From positions 2,763-55,475 of the forward strand of contig DEHM01000020.1 of assembly GCA_002351925.1 (NCBI GenBank): a stretch of DNA of 52,713 bases. The letters run 5' to 3'. The translations under genes and the position numbers were made by a program. The DNA is from Bacteroidales bacterium UBA2800 (GTDB lineage: Bacteria; Bacteroidota; Bacteroidia; Bacteroidales; Paludibacteraceae). The notes below the pieces were generated by a model. It was not told where the DNA came from, ran no database searches, and worked only from the letters and a program-made list of their open reading frames with translations. How positions within the stretch are numbered: position 1 is the stretch's first letter; every line of letters starts with the position of its first letter. Below are positions 15,953-22,792 of this stretch, in pieces.

Positions 15953-17515
15953 ATGACTCGCAATTACCTCTCCATCCTCGCGGAAACGATCCGCACCAAC
16001 TGGGACCAACCCGCCCTCACGGACTTCTATCTCACGGAGGACGGCACTGCGCAAGATACCTCGCGCGGTAATCACTATACCTACGGCGAGATGTACGCGG
16101 AGATCTGTCGTGTGGCGGAACTCCTTACCTCTCTTGGTCTGCAAAAAGGCGATCATATCGCTATCTGTGGCACCAACTCCGCCCATTGGGTCGTTGCCTA
16201 TCTCGCTATCGCCAAGATGCAGGGTGTTTCTGTCACCGTTATGCACTCCCTCATGCCCGACGAGATAGCCCGTCTGGTCGATTTCTCCGATGCCAAAGCC
16301 CTCTTTACGGATGAGGATTTGTGGTCAGAACTGAAGAGTCAGTCCGTACCGCAAGTGGAAAATATCATTTCCCTTGAAAATTTTGAATCTCTAGCATCCG
16401 GAACATCCATTATAGTTTCCAGTGCATCTAGTCCATCTAGTGTATCTAGTGCGTCTAGTCCCTCTATAGTCGGCTTCCCGCAATCGAATCCCGATTCCCT
16501 CGCCATGATCTGCTTCACTTCCGGCACAACAGGTGTTTCGAAAGGTGTGATGCTGAGTTATCGAGCATGCAATCATGGTGTTGATGTTAGTTTAAAGACT
16601 TTACCAAACAAACAGAAAGGTAATTATCTCTCGTTATTGCCGTATTCTCATATATCGGGTCTTTTTGTAGATGTGATAGATCAGCTTCTGAAAGTTAGTC
16701 ATGTGTACATCAATCAAAATAGTTTATATTCCGAGAATGCTATCGAGATAGTTAATCCGTATATATTGACAGTCGTGCCTTTGTATTTGGAATTTCTGTT
16801 TCAAAAACACGAAATCCCTTTTGGCGGTACAGCAATACAGCAAGTTAATATAGGCGGGGCAAAGATTTCGGAGTTGTTGGGCGAATCACTTTCAAAGTCA
16901 CAAACAACTCATGTGCTTTTGTATGCTGCAACCGAAGGACTACTATTTAGCAATACATCTCCTCGCACCATTTATGAGACGAATGTAGGAAAGGCCTGCC
17001 GAGGGATTCAAATCCGCATCGCTTCCAATGGAGAAATCCTCGTCAAAGGCGAAAACGTGATGCTAGGCTATTACAAAGATCCCGAAGCCACAGCTCGCAA
17101 GATAGATCAAGACGGTTGGCTACATACCGGCGACAAGGGCCATCTGGACGAAGATGGCTATCTTTATGTGGAGGGCCGCTTGGAGCAAGATATGATTGTC
17201 CTGCCTAATGGCGAAAATATCCATCCCGAAGACATCGAGTGCAAGATCAACGCCCTGCCTGAAGTCTCCGAATCCATCGTCCTCGCCCGCGATGGTCGCC
17301 TCGTCGCCATCGTCGTGCCCTCTAGCGAATATAGAGAGACTAGTGAGACTATTGAGACTAGAGCGTCTAGTCCCTCTACCTCTCTCCGCCGCACTATCCT
17401 CCGCGCCGTCAATCCGCAGTTGCCCCTCTTTAGCCAACTCTACGATGTCGAAATCACCGATACCCCCCTCGCCAAAACCGAAAAACAAACGATAAAGCGG
17501 TATTTGTATAAATAA
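15953..17515 (+). CDS. AMP-forming acyl-CoA/acyl-ACP synthetase
   Basis: The 520-aa enzyme activates a carboxylic acid as acyl-AMP and passes it to a thiol (CoA or a carrier such as the ACP encoded nearby). Motifs in order: P-loop TSGTTGVSKG (189-198), YAATEG (324-329), HTGD (391-394) with GYLYVEGR (402-409), and a C-terminal TPLAKTEKQTIKR; the lysine that ends the usual A10 motif cannot be assigned safely. Two Ser-rich stretches, SSASSPSSVSSASSPS (156-171) and the region around 459-477, come from in-frame CTAG nonamer arrays. The middle of the gene (about 16540-17000) is AT-rich: hand counts give 20 G+C per 60 bases on three lines there, against 33 per 60 on lines from either flank. That suggests a mosaic gene. 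Confidence 0.82.
   Translation: MTRNYLSILAETIRTNWDQPALTDFYLTEDGTAQDTSRGNHYTYGEMYAEICRVAELLTSLGLQKGDHIAICGTNSAHWVVAYLAIAKMQGVSVTVMHSLMPDEIARLVDFSDAKALFTDEDLWSELKSQSVPQVENIISLENFESLASGTSIIVSSASSPSSVSSASSPSIVGFPQSNPDSLAMICFTSGTTGVSKGVMLSYRACNHGVDVSLKTLPNKQKGNYLSLLPYSHISGLFVDVIDQLLKVSHVYINQNSLYSENAIEIVNPYILTVVPLYLEFLFQKHEIPFGGTAIQQVNIGGAKISELLGESLSKSQTTHVLLYAATEGLLFSNTSPRTIYETNVGKACRGIQIRIASNGEILVKGENVMLGYYKDPEATARKIDQDGWLHTGDKGHLDEDGYLYVEGRLEQDMIVLPNGENIHPEDIECKINALPEVSESIVLARDGRLVAIVVPSSEYRETSETIETRASSPSTSLRRTILRAVNPQLPLFSQLYDVEITDTPLAKTEKQTIKRYLYK
16428..16463 (+). repeat. CTAG nonamer array in the ligase gene, first
   Basis: CTAG at 16428, 16437, 16446 and 16455, exactly 9 bp apart and read in frame. 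It lies in the linker before the P-loop. Confidence 0.85.
17322..17375 (+). repeat. CTAG nonamer array in the ligase gene, second (degenerate)
   Basis: CTAG at 17322, 17340, 17358 and 17367, with one-base variants at the grid positions 17331 (ATAG) and 17349 (CTAT). It lies in the small C-terminal domain of the ligase. Confidence 0.75.
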
Positions 17516-17550
17516 ATTCTCAAAAAAAGTGCAATTTTTGCGTCTAAATC

Positions 17551-17581
17551 TTGCATATTTGAATAATTTGTAGTAATTTTG
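17551..17581 (+). promoter_or_regulatory. -33/-7 promoter of the first HipB/HipA pair
   Basis: TTG at 17551-17553 and TAATTTTG at 17574-17581, spacer 20 bp. The AT-rich leader 17582-17652 has partial repeats of TATCTAT/AGATAGA that could bind the HipB-like repressor; this is only suggestive. Confidence 0.75.
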
Positions 17582-17652
17582 CGACGGATTTTAAAGTATC
17601 ATAAAATATAGTATATCTATTTGGTTGCTATATTATAAGATAGATTGCATAT

Positions 17653-17970
17653 ATGTCAAAGAGTACGATTGCTAATAATTTACCTCGCAGAGCGGAGCAG
17701 AATCTGCATATTGTGGGTGAGCAGATACGTCTGGCGCGTTTGCGTCGGGATTTGAGTATTGCGCAGATAGCCGAGCGGGCAAGTTGCAGCGAGTTGACGG
17801 TAATGCGCGTGGAGAAAGGAACGCCTACGGTAGCTATAGGTATCTATCTGCGTGTCCTTTTCGCACTGGGACTCGATGAGAGTATTCTGTTTGTCGCGAA
17901 AGATGATGAGATGGGTCGCACTTTGCAAGATCTGGATTTAAAGCATCGCCAACGTGCATCGAAGAAATGA
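17653..17970 (+). CDS. XRE-family HTH antitoxin, HipB-like
   Basis: The 105-aa protein has one helix-turn-helix of the XRE/Cro type at about residues 23-77 (VGEQIRLARLRRDLSIAQIA, then SELTVMRVEKG). It precedes and overlaps a HipA kinase gene by four bases (ATGA), the standard hipBA order. HipB proteins repress their own operon and hold the kinase inactive. The basic C-terminal end (KHRQRASKK) is short. Identity as HipB rests on context plus the HTH, since XRE proteins are similar to one another. Confidence 0.78.
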   Translation: MSKSTIANNLPRRAEQNLHIVGEQIRLARLRRDLSIAQIAERASCSELTVMRVEKGTPTVAIGIYLRVLFALGLDESILFVAKDDEMGRTLQDLDLKHRQRASKK

Positions 17971-19196
17971 AGTACATCCAAGTAAATATGGAAGCAAACG
18001 GTCTCTCGCAGGCTGAGTTTGTGGGAGCGCTTGGCTATGACATGATACGCGGCAATGCGGCGTACCAATGGGAGTTCGATGCACAATGGTTACAGCACCA
18101 TCGGCAGACTCGACTAAGCGGAGACCTACAGAACGCCGGAGGTCCGCAGTATGGTTCAGGGCGCTTGTTCGGCTTTTTACAAGACGCGATGCCGGATCGA
18201 TGGGGACGGCGATTAATAGATAAGCGAGAGCGGTTGTTGGCTTCGCAAGAAGGACGAGCACCGCGCCATCTGACGGATATAGATTATCTGACTCAGATTG
18301 ATGACGTAACGCGGATGGGAGCACTTCGGCTACGCGAAGACGAACAACTATTGGGTGCGGAATATGCGAGCACCCCTGTGCCGCCTCTTACCTATCTGCG
18401 TGAGTTTGTGGATATGGCGCAAGAGTACGAACGCCAAGACGAGCAGGGTGGTGCTATCCGTGAGGAGTGGTTGCTGAATTTATATAAGCAAGGCTCATCC
18501 TTGGGAGGTGCGCGCCCCAAAGCCAATGTGCGCGACACGGATGGTTCCTTGTGGATAGCGAAGATACCGTCGGTTAACGACGATTATGATGTGGCGTTAT
18601 GGGAGTTCTGGGCACATCAAATGGCGAAACAAGCAGGTATCGAGGTGCCGGAAATGCGATTGTTGTCGCTACCCGGTCAGAAGTACCATACATTATTATC
18701 CAAACGCTTCGATAGAGCAGGCGAGCAGCGTATCCATTTCGCTTCGGCCATGACGCTTTGCGGCTTGCAGGATGGCGCCGATGCGACGACCGGAAACGGT
18801 TATCTGGATATCGTCGATGTGATAATCGGAAATACAGGTTTTGTGGATCCGCAGGCTGCGCTGGAACAGTTATACCGCCGAGTGGCGTTCTCTATTGCTA
18901 TCCGCAATCACGATGACCATTTCCGCAATCATGGGTTCTTGTTGACAGAGAAAGGTTGGATTTGGTCACCCGCCTATGACCTTAATCCTTCGGATTTTAC
19001 TACGCAGAGTCTGCTTGTTTCGCGCGATAGTAATGAGTCGTCGTTGGAAGTTCTCTTAGCGGCGGCCGGTGATTATATGTTGAGTGCAGAACGCGCAAAG
19101 CAGATCGTTGATGAAGTAAGTAAGGCTATGCAAAATGCACGCCAAGTTGCTCGCCAATGTGGCATCTCCGACCGTGAAATGGGGCGATTCCTATAA
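17967..19196 (+). CDS. HipA-family Ser/Thr kinase toxin
   Basis: This 409-residue protein has the HipA N-terminal subdomain (LFGFLQDAMPDRWGRRLI, 67-84; E. coli HipA has a similar LLPDSPIVRDRI stretch) and the kinase core. Key parts are GSSLGGARPKA (176-186, phosphate-binding loop region), NHDDHFRNH (314-322, catalytic loop with the Asp) and PAYDLNP (335-341, metal-binding Asp). All catalytic residues appear intact. HipA kinases phosphorylate aminoacyl-tRNA synthetases such as GltX and cause dormancy; the target of this one is unknown. Translation is coupled to the HipB-like gene. A 31-base heptamer spacer then leads to an unrecognised gene. Confidence 0.85.
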   Translation: MKYIQVNMEANGLSQAEFVGALGYDMIRGNAAYQWEFDAQWLQHHRQTRLSGDLQNAGGPQYGSGRLFGFLQDAMPDRWGRRLIDKRERLLASQEGRAPRHLTDIDYLTQIDDVTRMGALRLREDEQLLGAEYASTPVPPLTYLREFVDMAQEYERQDEQGGAIREEWLLNLYKQGSSLGGARPKANVRDTDGSLWIAKIPSVNDDYDVALWEFWAHQMAKQAGIEVPEMRLLSLPGQKYHTLLSKRFDRAGEQRIHFASAMTLCGLQDGADATTGNGYLDIVDVIIGNTGFVDPQAALEQLYRRVAFSIAIRNHDDHFRNHGFLLTEKGWIWSPAYDLNPSDFTTQSLLVSRDSNESSLEVLLAAAGDYMLSAERAKQIVDEVSKAMQNARQVARQCGISDREMGRFL

Positions 19197-19224
19197 CTCT
19201 CTAATCCCTAATCCCTAATCGAAA
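19197..19224 (+). repeat. Heptamer spacer after hipA (4 x 7 bp)
   Basis: Units CTCTCTA, ATCCCTA, ATCCCTA and ATCGAAA start on the base after the stop and reach to three bases before the next ATG. Confidence 0.75.
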
Positions 19225-19227
19225 ACT

Positions 19228-20313
19228 ATGCATCTGTTAGATAATTATACTTTTGATGCGCGGACGCGCTACGAGGGGCATAAATTAATTTATACGCCGG
19301 AAGATGGTGAACCGATTGCGTTAGGCGGCATCCTCGGTGCGGCGCTTCTTTGTGCTCGCCTTCTGAATACCGAAGAGCAAAAGGAACGAGGAATCTTCCT
19401 AAGTGAAGCACTGCGCTACGACCCCTTTTTTGTACAATACGAAAGTGAAGTAATTGCTGACGATTGGGGCTATATTGAGGCGGAACTCGAACAACTCGAC
19501 CTTGCCTACCTTGATGTGTGTTCCAATGACCAAGTATCCCTCCAGACCATCTGCCCTAACAAACGCCAATTGAGTATCGCAATGGATGTGGTGGAAACCT
19601 ACATGCGCCGTATCACGATCGAGCGGTACAAAGCGCATATATACGAGTTGGTGCCTTGGACGACTCCTTTCGCTCAGTGGCTCTATACGGCCGCACATGC
19701 CGAGCCCAGGCGCCAACGTTTTCTCCAAATTGATTGGACCGATCCCGCGCTGGTGCATGAGCTGGCATGCTATATGGAGAGGGACGAACTTGACCCGCCG
19801 ACTTTTGTCTTTGAGGACGAAGAGGCCGCTGATATCATGGCGCGCTATTGGGACTGGTTATGGAACTTTGCGCAAAAGGATGCTGCAGTCTTCCCGGATT
19901 CGAAGGTCGTCATGGCGGATTATAAACAACTGATTCTCAAAGAGGAGACCGATTGGGATTTTATCAAACCCGAGATGAAAGACTTCAAACCGGAGCAAAT
20001 CAACCTCTTCCGCAAATGGATGAATCAATGGAAAGATTTCGTGGAACAAAAAATTGAACCACCTGTTTCTACACGAAAGAAGGACATCCGACAGGAGTTG
20101 TTTCTTGATGATGTTCTACCCATTCCTCCGGAGCGAAATTATGTGGAAGTGAAGAAATACATCCGCGAGCGCTGCAAATATGACAAAGAATTTGAAAAAT
20201 ATTTCAAAGCGCATAAAAGGACAGATTTCTGCGACCAATTAACGCTCCTATTCGATTGGTATGTAGATCCTAACGCACTCGGAAAACGAATGAACAGTAA
20301 GGCAAAAAAGTGA
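19228..20313 (+). CDS. Unrecognised 361-aa protein
   Basis: I do not recognise this family. The protein is soluble in appearance, rich in acidic and aromatic residues (DDWGYIEAELEQLDL, MARYWDWLWNFAQKD), without a signal peptide or membrane helix. The C-terminal 60 residues (VEVKKYIRERCKYDKEFEKY, then FDWYVDPNALGKRMN) look like a compact helical domain and could be a separate module. It follows the HipA gene after a 31-base heptamer spacer with no terminator, so it may be the third gene of that operon. It ends in a palindromic terminator. A link to the toxin pair is inferred from position only. Confidence 0.6.
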   Translation: MHLLDNYTFDARTRYEGHKLIYTPEDGEPIALGGILGAALLCARLLNTEEQKERGIFLSEALRYDPFFVQYESEVIADDWGYIEAELEQLDLAYLDVCSNDQVSLQTICPNKRQLSIAMDVVETYMRRITIERYKAHIYELVPWTTPFAQWLYTAAHAEPRRQRFLQIDWTDPALVHELACYMERDELDPPTFVFEDEEAADIMARYWDWLWNFAQKDAAVFPDSKVVMADYKQLILKEETDWDFIKPEMKDFKPEQINLFRKWMNQWKDFVEQKIEPPVSTRKKDIRQELFLDDVLPIPPERNYVEVKKYIRERCKYDKEFEKYFKAHKRTDFCDQLTLLFDWYVDPNALGKRMNSKAKK

Positions 20314-20337
20314 CGTCACGTGACGTCCTTTTTTTTA
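20312..20337 (+). terminator. Terminator built on a 16-bp perfect palindrome
   Basis: GACGTCACGTGACGTC (20312-20327) equals its own reverse complement and overlaps the stop of the 361-aa gene. It is followed by C and a T-run (20329-20337). As RNA it can fold GACGUC/GACGUC with an ACGU loop. As DNA it is also a perfect dyad that a protein could bind. Confidence 0.65.
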
Positions 20338-20367
20338 TGCGTCCTTTAAAAAGGATGTTTTTGGTAG

Positions 20368-20375
20368 TATCTTTG
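20368..20375 (+). promoter_or_regulatory. -7 element of the DUF3987 gene promoter
   Basis: TATCTTTG matches the TAnnTTTG box. No TTG is found 20 bp upstream, so this promoter is weaker or depends on an activator. A small dyad TCCTTT/AAAGGA (20342-20355) occupies the -33 region. Confidence 0.5.
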
Positions 20376-20419
20376 CATAAAATTTCGATTTTTATTGTTT
20401 AATTTTAAAATGATTTTTT

Positions 20420-21676
20420 ATGCTAACAAACCTTAATTCGATGGAGGGACAGGAAGACCTCCGCATCGTGGAACATCTCGACATGCAAAAACTTCCTGAA
20501 AGTGTACAACAAATGATCTCGCTGGCAAGTACGCCGGAAGAGCAAGACATTATCTTGATGGCTACGCTCGCGGCTGCGAGTGCGTGCGTACCTAATTTAT
20601 ATTTCAGGTACGGACCTACCGGCAAGAAGTACTACGCCAACCTGCAATGTTTCATTCTGGCGGCCGCGGCAAGCGGTAAGGGCATCGCGAACCAGGCGCT
20701 GGAGATGGTGCGTGTGATCGACGAGCAGTATCCGCTGCTGGTAGCTGGCGACAGTACCTTAGCGGCGTGGTACAAGGCGCTGGAGGAGCGCGGCGGCTGC
20801 GGCTATATGCACGAGAGTGAGGGAAGTGTTATTACGGATATCTGGAAAACGAGTGCGGCGAACTACAACACGGCGCTGCGTAAGGCGGCGGAGCACGAGG
20901 CGATAAGCCGGAACCGTTGTACGGGCAGTTCGGAGATCAAGAACCCGCGGTTGAGCATGCTGCTGACAGGTACGTTCGGACAGTACAAAGCCTTGGTGCC
21001 GAGCGTAGAGAACGGATACTTCAGCCGATTGCTGACGGTGGTTATCTGCGACACCCATCCGTTTGACAAGCGGTATGTGAGCTCGAAAGGCGGGCAAAGC
21101 GCCATTCCGCGAATCGTGGGGCAGCGGTTGTTGCGTACGTACGAATCGTTAATGAACGTGGGCGAGCGGGAATGGAGTTTGACGGAAGCGCAGAAAGAGC
21201 GGCTGGGCGAGCACCTGGAAACGGAGTACGGAACACTCATCGGCCTTCTCGGCGACAACTTCCACTCGGCAGTAGTGCGTATGGCGGTACAGATCGAGCG
21301 AATCGCGATGATCCTGACGACAATGAGACAGTCTCCGTCCATTTCGTCCGAATCGAATTCGGACACTCCCATCTTCTGCTCAGATTCCGACTACACCACC
21401 GCCGAACTCATCGGCAATCGTCTCCTCCTCCACATGGCTGCCGCTTACCGCCTCATCGATGGCGACAAACAAGATGTCGTTCCCGAAATAAAGCCGCTGG
21501 ATCAACGCCGCATCCTCTTCGAACAACTCAAATTGGAATATTCGAATCGGGAATTAATATCCGAAGCGCTGTCGCAAGGCGTTTCCCGTGCTACCATTTT
21601 AAGATGGAATGAACGATGGATAGAAGAAGGATTAGTCATGCGTACGCACCATGGACTATATAAAAAAGTAGCATGA
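20420..21676 (+). CDS. DUF3987 P-loop ATPase-like protein
   Basis: The 418-aa protein matches the DUF3987 family (often called VirE- or YfjI-like), which resembles primase/helicase ATPases of mobile elements. CFILAAAASGKGIAN (77-91) is the Walker A loop, in the degenerate AAAASGKG form. GYMHESEGSVI (128-138) holds the acidic Walker B equivalent, and DSTLAAWYKAL and MLLTGTFGQYKALV correspond to later ATPase segments. The last 45 residues (NRELISEALSQGVSRATILR, then EEGLVMRTHHGLY) form a winged-helix-like domain. Such genes are common in Bacteroidales islands, but no integrase or mobilisation gene is seen here. Its stop codon lies inside a nonamer array that forms a long inverted repeat with a second one downstream. 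Confidence 0.75.
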   Translation: MLTNLNSMEGQEDLRIVEHLDMQKLPESVQQMISLASTPEEQDIILMATLAAASACVPNLYFRYGPTGKKYYANLQCFILAAAASGKGIANQALEMVRVIDEQYPLLVAGDSTLAAWYKALEERGGCGYMHESEGSVITDIWKTSAANYNTALRKAAEHEAISRNRCTGSSEIKNPRLSMLLTGTFGQYKALVPSVENGYFSRLLTVVICDTHPFDKRYVSSKGGQSAIPRIVGQRLLRTYESLMNVGEREWSLTEAQKERLGEHLETEYGTLIGLLGDNFHSAVVRMAVQIERIAMILTTMRQSPSISSESNSDTPIFCSDSDYTTAELIGNRLLLHMAAAYRLIDGDKQDVVPEIKPLDQRRILFEQLKLEYSNRELISEALSQGVSRATILRWNERWIEEGLVMRTHHGLYKKVA

Positions 21677-21776
21677 GATTTTTGAGACTTTTGAGATTGT
21701 TGAGATTTTTGACGGAGCATAAACTATTGAATATAAGTGTGTTATAATGAAAGTCTCAAAAATCTCAATAATCTCA
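21674..21776. repeat. Inverted pair of nonamer arrays after the DUF3987 gene
   Basis: First array GAGATTTTT, GAGACTTTT, GAGATTGTT, GAGATTTTT (21675-21710); second array AAAGTCTCA, AAAATCTCA, ATAATCTCA (21750-21776). 21674-21691 and 21750-21767 are exact reverse complements over 18 bp, so the transcript can form a long hairpin with a loop of about 58 bases. The DUF3987 stop codon lies in the left arm. Confidence 0.85.
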
Positions 21777-21803
21777 CTCGAAAATTTCACTTTGTCTGTT
21801 GAT

Positions 21804-21842
21804 GTCGGATTTTATCCGACGACGAAGCATCTTTGATGCTTC
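21804..21842. repeat. Twin perfect hairpins with TTT loops
   Basis: GTCGGAT TTT ATCCGAC (21804-21820) is followed after three bases by GAAGCATC TTT GATGCTTC (21824-21842). Both stems are perfect (7 and 8 pairs) with the same TTT loop. No T-run follows, so they are not typical terminators. The rest of the gene-free stretch 21677-21965 holds GTTCGTT/TTAGTT-type short repeats (about 21849-21890) and an AT-rich leader. Confidence 0.7.
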
Positions 21843-21965
21843 CACCCGTTAGTTGTTCGTTCGTTGTTCCTTAGTTCTTGGTTAGTTGTTACCCATAGAA
21901 CAAGCCAAGAGCACCTCAACGGCATAACCCTTAAATAATAATTCATTAACTCATTAAACTTTATT

Positions 21966-22346
21966 ATGGCAATTTTTACAACAGCCGCCGGGATTGAAGA
22001 TTTGACCGGCAAATTCAACAATCAAGATCGCATTGTGATGCGACAGAAAACATTCCGTCTTCCGAACGGGAAGATTATTAAACGCGGTCCGAAGGAGGCT
22101 TTTGCCCGTGATAAGCGGGATTATAAGTACTCTCCGCGCACAGCCGCGGAAGAAATACAGAACTCCAAATGGCAAGCGGTTTGTCAGGAGGCCTCACGTA
22201 TCATCCACGATGTCGGGCATCCACGCTATGCCGAACTGCAGGAGCGATGGATTCGGCAGGCAAATGGTCATCGCGATCCGGTGACCGGCAAACAGATCAT
22301 TGCCCAGTTTGGCAACTTCGTGCGGGCAGTACTTAGCCACGAGTAG
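21966..22346 (+). CDS. Unrecognised 126-aa basic protein
   Basis: I do not recognise the family with certainty. The protein is basic and soluble. After a short start (MAIFTTAAGIEDLTGKFNNQ) it has a Lys/Arg-rich stretch (RLPNGKIIKRGPKEAFARDK), then SPRTAAEEIQNSKWQAVCQE, and ends with HPRYAELQERWIRQANG and a hydrophobic helix, FGNFVRAVL. The SPRTAAE and HPRYAELQERW segments recall short phage- or island-type proteins common in Bacteroidales. A nucleic-acid-binding role is possible given the charge. The start follows an AT-rich leader without a Shine-Dalgarno motif, as is usual in this phylum, and a clear terminator follows. Confidence 0.6.
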   Translation: MAIFTTAAGIEDLTGKFNNQDRIVMRQKTFRLPNGKIIKRGPKEAFARDKRDYKYSPRTAAEEIQNSKWQAVCQEASRIIHDVGHPRYAELQERWIRQANGHRDPVTGKQIIAQFGNFVRAVLSHE

Positions 22347-22347
22347 C

Positions 22348-22374
22348 AAAAAGAGCGCTTCGGCGCTTTTTTTT
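22348..22374 (+). terminator. Rho-independent terminator with TTCG tetraloop
   Basis: AAAAAGAGCGC (22348-22358), TTCG loop, GCGCTTTTTTTT (22363-22374): an A-tract, a stable GC stem and a T-run, two bases after the stop. Confidence 0.92.
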
Positions 22375-22384
22375 ATAAAAAATC

Positions 22385-22415
22385 TTGCATATATCAAAAA
22401 AAAGCACTACCTTTG
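22385..22415 (+). promoter_or_regulatory. -33/-7 promoter of the second HipB/HipA operon
   Basis: TTG at 22385-22387 and TACCTTTG at 22408-22415 with a 20-bp spacer. A small dyad ACGCA/TGCGT (22457-22471) in the leader may be an operator for the HTH protein; this is a guess. Confidence 0.78.
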
Positions 22416-22486
22416 CAGCGGATTTTGATTGAGAAGGCAATCATTAAGTGGTAAAAACGCAGTTAATGCGTGAAAAATCAAGCATT

Positions 22487-22792
22487 ATGATAGACTATTT
22501 TATGACTAATGAGGCGCTGTTGCAATACGTAGGCAAACAGATGCGACAGATGCGGATCAATGCGCGGCTGAGCCAGCAGCAGTTGGCAGAACGCGCGGGA
22601 GTATCTCGTTCAACAGTCACGCAAGTGGAGAAGGGGAAAGGAATGAAGATGGAGTCGTTGGTGGCTATTTTACGTGCGTTAAACAAACTGGAGATTCTCA
22701 ATAACTTTGAGACGCAGGCTTTAGTCAGTCCGTTACTGATTGCGAAACAAGAAGGTAAAACCCCACAGCGTATTCGTCCTCGTCATGGTTAA
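22487..22792 (+). CDS. XRE-family HTH antitoxin, HipB-like (second copy)
   Basis: The 101-aa protein has a classic XRE helix-turn-helix at about residues 14-67 (VGKQMRQMRINARLSQQQLA, SRSTVTQVEKGKG). I use ATG 22487 as start; GTG 22448, ATG 22466 and ATG 22502 are in the same frame, and the HTH is kept in each case. It overlaps the HipA gene by eight bases. It would repress the operon and restrain the kinase. It differs clearly in sequence from the HipB-like protein at 17653, so the two pairs are not recent duplicates. Confidence 0.78.
   Translation: MIDYFMTNEALLQYVGKQMRQMRINARLSQQQLAERAGVSRSTVTQVEKGKGMKMESLVAILRALNKLEILNNFETQALVSPLLIAKQEGKTPQRIRPRHG

Noticed and set aside
17521..17540. CAAAAA/TTTTTG dyad after the ligase gene as terminator or second promoter
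   Set aside because: The stem is only A-T rich with an eight-base loop, and the TTTTTG lacks the TA of a -7 box; too weak to claim.
21342..21380. Heptamer or nonamer array in the DUF3987 gene (Ser-rich PSISSESNS stretch)
   Set aside because: The bases are repetitive in feel (TCGTCCGAATCGAATTCGG) but do not keep a 7- or 9-bp period.
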